Assembly: GCA_016165875.1 (NCBI GenBank) | Contig: JABBOT010000080.1 | Coordinates: forward strand, 3,875,205 to 3,939,204 | From: Acanthopleura granulata | Lineage: Eukaryota; Mollusca; Polyplacophora; Chitonida; Chitonidae | DNA: 64,000 nucleotides | Direction: 5' to 3' | In this document: in pieces, positions 61,101 to 64,000 of the stretch | How positions within the stretch are numbered: the stretch's first letter is position 1 | Layout: every line of letters starts with the position of its first letter | Position numbers and translations under genes: made by a program | The notes under the pieces: generated by a model | What the model saw: only the letters and a program-made list of their open reading frames with translations | What the model was told of the DNA's origin: nothing | Database searches by the model: none

Positions 61101-62929
61101 CTGCATTAAGTGCTATCTCAAAGGTAAGTGGTGTAGAGACAAGGCTTTGTCTGCATTAAGTGCTATCTCAAAGGTGAGTGTTGTAGAGACAAGGTTGTGC
61201 ATTAAGTGCTATCTCAAAGGCGAGTGTTGTAGAGACAAGGCTGTGCATTAAGTGCTATCTCAAAGGCGAGTGGTGTAGAGACAAGGCTGTACATTAAGTG
61301 CTATCTCAAAGGCGAGTGGTGTATAGCTCTGGCTGCATTACTCGCTGCTTCAGACATCACAATACGTGTTAAGTCTTTGTTTCGTACGGCGTCATATCAG
61401 AGGATGAGCATCATTTGAGGACTTGGGTGGAATCGGGTTGTTCAACAGCAGTGTTATGCTCTTAAACCGGCACATGATGAACAAAATGATGACAGCTGGA
61501 TAGATTAGAGTCTCGATTTTTCTGCAGATGTACACTATGTACATCTATAATAGAAAAATGATATAACTGAGTACTAACTTTTAAGGGATGTTGTTTTATG
61601 TATTATTTGTTTTTTAAATGTGTTACAGGCTGATGTTATCAGAATGTGTGTAGAAAACCCACAACTTCTGCATACCAGAACCATGGAGTTGTCTCCCTTA
61701 TCCCAGGTAAGTTCCGTTCTTGCTGTAATTCTGATATGTTGGATACTTCCATGTGCACATTATCTTAATGAAATTTGAGAAACACTGTAGAGGAATCAGA
61801 CTTAAATCGTTTTTGTTGATCAACAACCTTTCCTCACACAAATAGGGCCTTGAATACATTGCTTTATTAACATGCAAGTTAATACTAAACCAAGCTTTGA
61901 TTTTATTTATGTACTTATTTGATTGGTGTTTTTTACACCATGCTCAAGGATATTTTACCTACAGGAGGACAGGAAGGAAACCGAACAGAGCCTGTTGGGG
62001 GAAAAACAGGCTGTGATGATGTTCATAATTTACATATGCCGTGTAGATTGTTATGGAGCATACTGTAATTTCTGGTTATTATCAGCCGTAGCTCATATAA
62101 CATCACCCAGTGTTGTTCATTTCCCTATATCTTCCCATGTTATCTCTCACTTCATGGTCTGTTTGGCACTGCCTAATGTGAGTGGAGTGACCAGACTAGA
62201 ATAAGATAACTTGTCAGTTCTTTGTGTTTCTGGCTTCCAAACCTAAATGAAAATCTGTGTTGTTCACAGTTGATGAGGCAGCATTTTTCTCCGGTGTTCA
62301 TCACAGTACTGGTGGCACTTCAGGATTCCGGCACCATTCCTGTGGATGTGGCTCTGACTTTACTCAAGGTATCAAGGCTTCAGCAGCACATTTACTGAGG
62401 AGGCTAATTTTATTTGTGCAGTATTTGTTGACTAAAAATTCTGCTGTGCAAGGTTTTTGTCTAATTTTTGCATGGTTTCAGACAAAAATCCCCTCATAAA
62501 ATACATCTTTATATAATGAGATTTACCTGAATTGAATTTCAGGGCAGTAGGGTTCAGAGAAAAGGTCAGATTAATTTGCAATGGCCGTTTCTTCACTTTA
62601 GTGGAAATCATCTACTTCCTGTGGGTATCAGTGACAAGATCTGAATTCAGCACATCAGTATGCTTGTTCATCAGGTTTTTGTGTTTGTTTGATAAGTGGC
62701 GCCAAATATTAACATAAAAACATATATATTTTTTTTTAATTTTTGTCCTCATTTTTTGGACAATTTCACAAACAGATGCATGCAACTGTCAAAAGTCTCA
62801 TAAGTAAGACTTATATTAATGTATTAACATAAACATGTATTTTTTTTTTTTGGATCCAGAGTAATGTATACCAGTCCGAAGTTCATAGAAACATGCATGT
62901 TAAGGAGTACTTGGAAACTCTGGTAAATG
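42985..62929 (+). CDS. HPS3: HPS3, BLOC-2 complex subunit, 18 exons seen, 3' end outside window
   Basis: HPS3 with HPS5 and HPS6 forms BLOC-2, which acts on endosomal vesicles delivering cargo to lysosome-related organelles such as pigment granules. Exons: 42985-43198, 44888-45201, 46697-47336, 47928-48047, 49089-49300, 50103-50222, 50990-51129, 54477-54546, 54992-55161, 55808-55913, 56382-56468, 57646-57742, 58463-58526, 59252-59313, 59384-59471, 61629-61706, 62270-62368, 62860-62929. Diagnostic matches to human HPS3, as I remember it: the N-terminal propeller strands ending FSTEASVAQIIYNVAGDY, the W-S-L-Y-V-L..V-S-D-L-Y-K-D-M segment, C-C-A-L-L-G-D-Y-Y-S, L-P-Y-Y-L-M-S-G-L, and G-L-I-N-Y-L-N-Y-V-L. 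About 917 codons are present, already more than the matching human part because of a long acidic Ser/Thr-rich insertion in exon 3. Phases agree everywhere except the exon 13/14 junction. Roughly the last 280 residues are missing. Confidence 0.92.
43945..44083 (+). repeat. tRNA-like element, left copy flanking a minisatellite
   Basis: 'gatcagttggtaaagcgctg' (A-box-like) and 'gatcccgagttaaaatccca' (B-box-like), preceded by 'gagcagcaatccagtgctta'. The same order recurs at 44461-44612. Acceptor-stem pairing is not evident, so I call it tRNA-derived rather than a tRNA gene. Confidence 0.6.
44122..44430 (+). repeat. Tandem array of alternating 21/23-bp units
   Basis: Units 'gtggacagaacggtgatgag' and 'gtggacagaatagtaatgag' alternate, giving a period of about 44 bp. 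In HPS3 intron 1. It creates a long spurious minus-strand open frame. Confidence 0.92.
44461..44612 (+). repeat. tRNA-like element, right copy flanking the minisatellite
   Basis: 'tttagctcagttggtagatc' is a near-consensus A box and 'gatcccgagttcaaatcccg' a near-consensus B box, about 35 bp apart as in a tRNA. It is preceded by 'gagcagcaatccagtgctta', as in the left copy. Confidence 0.65.
44888..45201 (+). CDS. HPS3: HPS3 exon 2, residues 72-176
   Basis: Begins after ..ATTTCAG and ends CAG|GTGAGA. Includes VKVYLKWYVDQGR and VIHVPVSDSILSITSCHTTS, with the paired pattern 'I-P-V..S-I-S-C' seen in human HPS3, then N-L-A-V-I-A-E-N-K-V-F-L-Y. Confidence 0.94.
45270..45485 (-). mobile_element. Diverged SINE copy, minus orientation, in HPS3 intron 2
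   Basis: Starts with 'tttgtttatttacttcgttg' and 'gtgctatgctcaagattttt', the reversed tail, and includes 'gatttgaacccttgactaag', which looks like a reversed B box. Confidence 0.5.
46697..47336 (+). CDS. HPS3: HPS3 exon 3, residues 177-389, long disordered insertion
   Basis: The largest exon (640 nt). It starts with propeller strands (DILLYLQLNW..ALISVALCQEYLACV), then an acidic Ser/Thr-rich stretch of about 170 residues that looks disordered. Within it is an acidic-dileucine-like D-S-G-S-L-L at residues 331-336. The human clathrin-binding motif LLDFE is not present at the matching place. Acceptor ..TTTTCAG, donor GTAAGG. Confidence 0.92.
47410..47670 (+). mobile_element. SINE copy, plus orientation, in HPS3 intron 3
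   Basis: Contains 'aggcctctgtggccaaagga', 'gtgagttcaagcccagttca', 'gaaatattcttgagtacagc' and 'aaaacaccaatcaaataaat' in order, so it is near full length. It starts about 75 bp after the exon 3 donor. Confidence 0.75.
47928..48047 (+). CDS. HPS3: HPS3 exon 4, residues 390-429
   Basis: Encodes EDFSQRDEVHVSVIIQLKQR then QKDMFKGIQLIPTYHHSNHR. G-I-Q-L-I-P-T-Y aligns with human S-L-Q-L-L-P-I-Y. Acceptor ..TGTTTCAG, donor GTACGTGA; phase 1 on both sides. Confidence 0.9.
49089..49300 (+). CDS. HPS3: HPS3 exon 5, residues 430-500
   Basis: Contains GLTGLSCFLEAGYNGVMYSV, matching human L-L-S-L-F-C-F-F-S-L-P-H-V-G-Y-L-Y-M-V, and then a Y-L-L-S-H-Y-K-F segment. Acceptor ..CTCAATAG, donor GTATGA, ending in phase 0. 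Confidence 0.92.
49600..49790 (-). repeat. Dispersed repeat family R3, upstream part, minus orientation
   Basis: 'tatccacaaacaacactgcc', 'gttgaaacacccttgacatc' and 'atgtcagcataaatgctt' are the reverse of the segment at about 35605-35680. In HPS3 intron 5. Confidence 0.55.
50103..50222 (+). CDS. HPS3: HPS3 exon 6, residues 501-540
   Basis: Encodes VVCSHSVIHVITEVGVETYT then ARCNVAALHNIGESFNNITK. 'H-V-I-T..G-V-E-T-Y-T-A-R-C' matches human H-V-I-T-S-N-N-L-Q-C-F-T-V-R-C. Acceptor ..TTCCTCAG, donor GTAAGG. Confidence 0.94.
50640..50860 (+). repeat. Dispersed repeat family R3, downstream part
   Basis: 'gaagtcacaccaggcaaaag', 'aggaaagtaattcagatttt' and 'aagtttgacactgaagtact' match 35715-35895 in order. 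In HPS3 intron 6, just before exon 7. Confidence 0.6.
50990..51129 (+). CDS. HPS3: HPS3 exon 7, residues 541-586
   Basis: Includes ETCLVSIQPFIGIRQAAMSY and H-Q-L-H-L-L-T-K-V-E, matching human Q-L-F-I-G-L-K-A-I and H-I-I-L-L-T-K-A-E. Acceptor ..CCTACCAG, donor GTAAGTG, phase 2. Confidence 0.94.
51648..51835 (+). mobile_element. SINE copy, 5'-truncated, plus orientation, in HPS3 intron 7
   Basis: Starts within the body ('gtgatttcaagtccagcaca'), lacks the head and part of the middle, and keeps 'gaaatattcttgagtacatc' and the A-rich tail. Confidence 0.68.
53665..53800 (+). repeat. Dispersed repeat family R4, copy 1
   Basis: Shares 'tctggttattatcagcc' exactly and 'ccatgttatct.tcacttcat' with 62070-62160. 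In HPS3 intron 7. Confidence 0.5.
54014..54292 (+). repeat. 27-bp tandem array, about 10 copies
   Basis: Unit 'gagagtagttgtactatcct' plus 'gtatacg' with a few variants. The period is a multiple of three, so frames stay open on both strands. In HPS3 intron 7, about 185 bp before exon 8. Confidence 0.94.
54477..54546 (+). CDS. HPS3: HPS3 exon 8, residues 587-610
   Basis: Encodes GRETNWSLYVLEPSLVSDLY then KDM, matching human W-N-L-Y-I-V..P-V-Q-L-Y-K-E-M. It lies after a 3.3-kb intron containing a 27-bp tandem array. Acceptor ..GTCCACAG, donor GTAAGC. Confidence 0.94.
54612..54845 (+). mobile_element. SINE copy, plus orientation, in HPS3 intron 8
   Basis: Contains 'gaggcctccgtggccgagag', 'caggtgcctctcatcattac', 'ctaatttcaagccaagctca' and a degraded tail 'gtaaacaccaattaaataaa'. 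It begins about 65 bp past the exon 8 donor. Confidence 0.68.
54992..55161 (+). CDS. HPS3: HPS3 exon 9, residues 611-666
   Basis: Includes YLHLLQEGFIALKSYLMESN and L-L-S-E-C-C-A-L-L-G-D-Y-Y-S, matching human C-I-H-L-L-S-E-A-H-L-L-V-R-A-A-L and F-K-E-S-C-G-H-L-G-D-C-Y-S. This begins the helical-repeat half of the protein. Acceptor ..TTATGCAG, donor GTAAGTG. Confidence 0.95.
55424..55670 (+). mobile_element. SINE copy, plus orientation, in HPS3 intron 9
   Basis: Contains 'gggcctctgttgctgagggg', 'caggtgcctctcaacaatgc', 'accataatgctggtcgtcgt' and 'gaaatattcttgagtacaac'. The A-rich end is degraded. Confidence 0.7.
55808..55913 (+). CDS. HPS3: HPS3 exon 10, residues 667-702
   Basis: Encodes PGCGEWRLALPYYLMSGLTP then EDILRQAVLHQQINK; L-P-Y-Y-L-M-S-G-L-T matches human L-P-Y-Y-K-M-S-G-L-S. 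Acceptor ..CCTCCAG, donor GTACTG. The reading frame is fixed by the phase of exon 9. Confidence 0.94.
56382..56468 (+). CDS. HPS3: HPS3 exon 11, residues 703-731
   Basis: Encodes ASKSGFGQGLINYLNYVLFE then DKSGAEIKS; G-L-I-N-Y-L-N-Y-V-L matches human G-L-I-F-Y-I-N-H-S-L. Acceptor ..TGTTTCAG, donor GTAAGT. Confidence 0.94.
56705..56990 (+). mobile_element. Second tRNA-derived SINE family, plus orientation, in HPS3 intron 11
   Basis: Head 'gtggctgggtggttagagag' resembles a tRNA A box and 'tggtagatccggaatgaaac' a B box at tRNA-like spacing. The body, with 'caaggaaacaggactggttg' and 'agaagacactaaacacacat', differs from the other SINE family. Confidence 0.55.
57175..57645 (+). repeat. Tandem array of HPS3 exon 12 acceptor and 5' end
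   Basis: Degenerate copies of '..ctacag|gtgtactgtgacac' start at about 57175, 57271, 57364, 57460 and 57553, with the true exon 12 at 57646; spacing is 96, 93, 96, 93, 93 bp. The unit includes the pyrimidine-rich tract, the AG and about 35 bp of exon, but not the rest of exon 12. Confidence 0.9.
57646..57742 (+). CDS. HPS3: HPS3 exon 12, residues 732-763
   Basis: Encodes VYCDTILKCYSEADPANLSK then VIMFGKYQDFDA. Acceptor ..CCTCTACAG, donor GTAAGT. The acceptor and about the first 35 bp of this exon are repeated in degenerate form five times upstream. This copy is chosen because it is the only one with an open frame into a downstream donor and with the full exon body. Confidence 0.88.
57784..58115 (-). 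mobile_element. SINE copy, minus orientation, in HPS3 intron 12
   Basis: Plus strand begins (aatg)n, then 'gtttaacgccctactcaaga' and 'atatttcacttgtacaaagg' (reversed tail), and ends 'agtttgaacccagatctccc' and 'gaaagcggacgctgtaccaa', a reversed tRNA-like head. The middle differs from the commoner copies, suggesting a sub-family with a shared tail. Confidence 0.68.
58463..58526 (+). CDS. HPS3: HPS3 exon 13, 3' boundary uncertain
   Basis: Encodes AKAVSLVEDNLRDSTSVEKK then H-R in the frame given by exon 12; A-K-A-V-S-L-V-E-D resembles human L-T-A-M-S-Y-L-R-K. Acceptor ..ATTTTCAG is good. The best donor (CACAG|GTAC) leaves phase 2, while exon 14 reads best from phase 0. Alternative donors at ATCAGT|GTGTAT or ACCAGC|GTGGAG would restore phase 0. 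Confidence 0.65.
59252..59313 (+). CDS. HPS3: HPS3 exon 14, 5' boundary uncertain
   Basis: After ..ACACTTAG the frame reads LQERIADMAEGHTDNILLDM, ending A-T-G-T-G|GTATGG in phase 2 and joining W-C-T-D-L-L in exon 15. If exon 13 ends in phase 2, the alternative acceptor at AAAG|GATAGC (exon from 59263) would keep frame. The following intron is only 70 bp. Confidence 0.72.
59384..59471 (+). CDS. HPS3: HPS3 exon 15
   Basis: Encodes CTDLLCLAVLNLKLCEPDKA then LSALSAISE, aligning with human L-T-K-A-A-V-A-L-K-M-G-D-L-D. Acceptor ..GTTAATAG, donor GAG|GTGAGT. Its last 35 bp and donor seed the 1.85-kb tandem array that follows. Reading past the donor stays open in this frame to a TAA at about 59741. 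Confidence 0.9.
59472..61330 (+). repeat. Tandem array of HPS3 exon 15 3' end and donor
   Basis: About 38 units of 50 bp ('gacaaggctctgtctgcatt', 'aagtgctatctcaaaggcga', 'gtggtgtaga') or a 46-bp variant lacking four bases. The unit matches the last 35 bp of exon 15 (gacaaggctctgtctgcatt, aagtgccatctcagag) plus its donor. It fills most of intron 15 and gives several long repetitive open frames that are not separate genes. Confidence 0.93.
61629..61706 (+). CDS. HPS3: HPS3 exon 16 (78 nt)
   Basis: Encodes ADVIRMCVENPQLLHTRTME then LSPLSQ, aligning with human L-V-C-G-F-I-L-E-P-R-L-L. Acceptor ..TGTTACAG, donor CAG|GTAAGT, phase 0 at both ends. Confidence 0.88.
61905..61995 (-). mobile_element. 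SINE tail fragment, minus orientation
   Basis: 'tttatgtacttatttgattg', 'ttacaccatgctcaaggata' and 'ttttacctacaggaggacag' match the reversed tail of the main SINE family; the head is missing. Confidence 0.55.
62046..62200 (+). repeat. Dispersed repeat family R4, copy 2
   Basis: Contains 'tctggttattatcagccgta' and 'ccatgttatctctcacttca', as in the copy near 53.7 kb. In HPS3 intron 16, directly after a SINE tail fragment. Confidence 0.5.
62270..62368 (+). CDS. HPS3: HPS3 exon 17 (99 nt)
   Basis: Encodes LMRQHFSPVFITVLVALQDS then GTIPVDVALTLLK, aligning with human Q-P-G-L-L-V-A-S-V-L-G-L-Q-K..I-E-E-A-D-S-F-F-K. Acceptor ..GTTCACAG, donor AAG|GTATCA, phase 0. Confidence 0.88.
62860..62929 (+). 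CDS. HPS3: HPS3 exon 18, last exon recognised
   Basis: Encodes SNVYQSEVHRNMHVKEYLET then LVN. It is called from a T-rich acceptor ..GGATCCAG, donor GTAAGT and correct phase 0 entry; the residue match to human is weak. It ends in phase 1, so the gene continues. Confidence 0.68.
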
Positions 62930-64000
62930 GTAAGTCAGCAGCTTACTGCGTGTATTCATGTGTATAACAATCATCGCTTACATTCAAAGTGCCCTCTACT
63001 GGGGAAACCCTGAACTAACATCAGAATTTGTTACTTCAACAACAGCATCTAGTTGAGAAGAAAACACATTTAATATCTTTATTTTAATATACAAAGAAAC
63101 GACAAGCACACTCTACAAAGTCTAAGGATGAGAATCGGGGACATGACGTAACTGTTACGAGCAAACCTGCCGGTAATTTGATCGCAGTTCTCGTCCTTTT
63201 GGGCTTCATTTCAGTTAAATGTTGTTCACACTGCCTCAGTAGGGTTTTTAAGTTTAAAGCTCACTGTTGAGTGTTCAATGAAACTATGACTGACTTTCTT
63301 GGTGAAAATCCTTGAACTTTTTTTCAAAGCAAACCAATACGCCTGGTCTCTGGAGTAAAAGTTTGGTCACAGCACGTGTTGATAAATCCAGTCCGTCAGC
63401 TGATCTCGTTTCACTCAAACTGCTCAACATGAAATTAATAAGAGAAAGCTGCCATTTTCATGAATCCAACGCGCATCGCGTTTCCATTCAGGGAATGTAA
63501 ACGGCAAAAAGAGCACATATATCCGGCGTTCACACGTCTGCAGCAGTCGTCAAGTGTTTCAGCATTTCCACCGTGGAGATATCACCGTCCAGTGTCCAAT
63601 TTGAATATCTGTGGTTACATGACCACATGGGGAACATATTGTCAATGAATGTAGATTTCGCATCACTGTTGTAGAGCCAAAGTTCCAGTCAGTCATCATT
63701 ATTTAGCCATTCCTTTTAAACAAGATAAGTTTTATAAACTATAACACTCGTTGAAACTTGCGTTTCAGCGTTCCATGAAGTGACTGCCTTATAATAGTTT
63801 AGGCTCGTGGATGTAGAATTTATCAGTAAAAAGTCATCGTTACCACCACATTTTGTTGTGATTTCAAATTCTGCAATTTGATCGAAAAGCCAGTGTTAAT
63901 TTCGGATACCTGTTCCTGTATTCTTACCTGTATATTACCTACGCCTGTCATTCTGTACAGGTAGAAATGTCATGTTATGTACCAGTTTTGCCATTTATAT
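62930..64000 (+). other. HPS3 intron 18 and window end
   Basis: No further HPS3 exon is convincing. The sequence is non-repetitive with two short open frames. The rest of the gene should lie to the right. Confidence 0.5.

Noticed and set aside
59394..61159. Long open frames of repeated 'SALSAISKASGVETRL' peptides
   Set aside because: They are translations of the exon 15 junction minisatellite; apart from exon 15 itself there is no domain, start context or independent gene structure.
63959..64000. Possible next HPS3 exon after 'ttctgtacag'
   Set aside because: The phase would fit and the frame is open, but the first residues (GRNVMLCTSFAIY) do not resemble HPS3 and the window ends before any donor.

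Overview
The window is animal (metazoan) nuclear DNA: two genes broken into many short exons by GT-AG introns, AT-rich non-coding sequence, many minisatellites, and repeated tRNA-derived SINE-like elements. The SINEs share the tail 'gaaatattcttgagta' followed by 'aaaacaccaatcaaataaat', and the palindrome tacatgta recurs throughout. I infer a marine invertebrate, most likely a mollusc or other lophotrochozoan. The species cannot be fixed from sequence alone.

Region 1-6696 has no gene I can support. It must hold the 3' UTR of the minus-strand gene for an unknown distance, plus scattered repeats. Region 6697-32176 (minus strand) carries a complete, phase-consistent 14-exon coding sequence of 337 codons for a voltage-gated potassium channel beta subunit (Kv-beta, KCNAB/Hyperkinetic, aldo-keto reductase family 6). 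All exon lengths sum to 1014 nt with no frame conflict, and the catalytic tetrad Asp-Tyr-Lys-Asn is intact. Its introns carry several minisatellites (12.0, 16.9, 21.8, 22.6-23.7, 26.0, 27.9 and 28.8 kb).

Region 32177-42984 is the interval between the two divergently transcribed genes. It holds G-rich tracts, SINE and other repeat copies, and a degenerate 'gatcacaaggccattaacc' satellite, but no recognisable exon.

Region 42985-64000 (plus strand) carries the first 18 recognisable exons (about 917 codons) of HPS3, a BLOC-2 subunit for lysosome-related organelle biogenesis. The 3' part of the gene, roughly 280 residues by comparison with the human protein, lies beyond the window. The exon 13/14 junction is the only place where the reading frames do not join cleanly.

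The most unusual feature is that two HPS3 splice junctions have been amplified into tandem arrays. The acceptor and 5' end of exon 12 are repeated about every 93-96 bp upstream of the real exon. The 3' end and donor of exon 15 are repeated in a roughly 1.85-kb array inside the following intron. Both arrays are full of decoy splice sites. I found no prokaryotic, viral or CRISPR-type system. The two genes have unrelated functions (ion-channel regulation and endosomal trafficking) and I see no sign that they work together.
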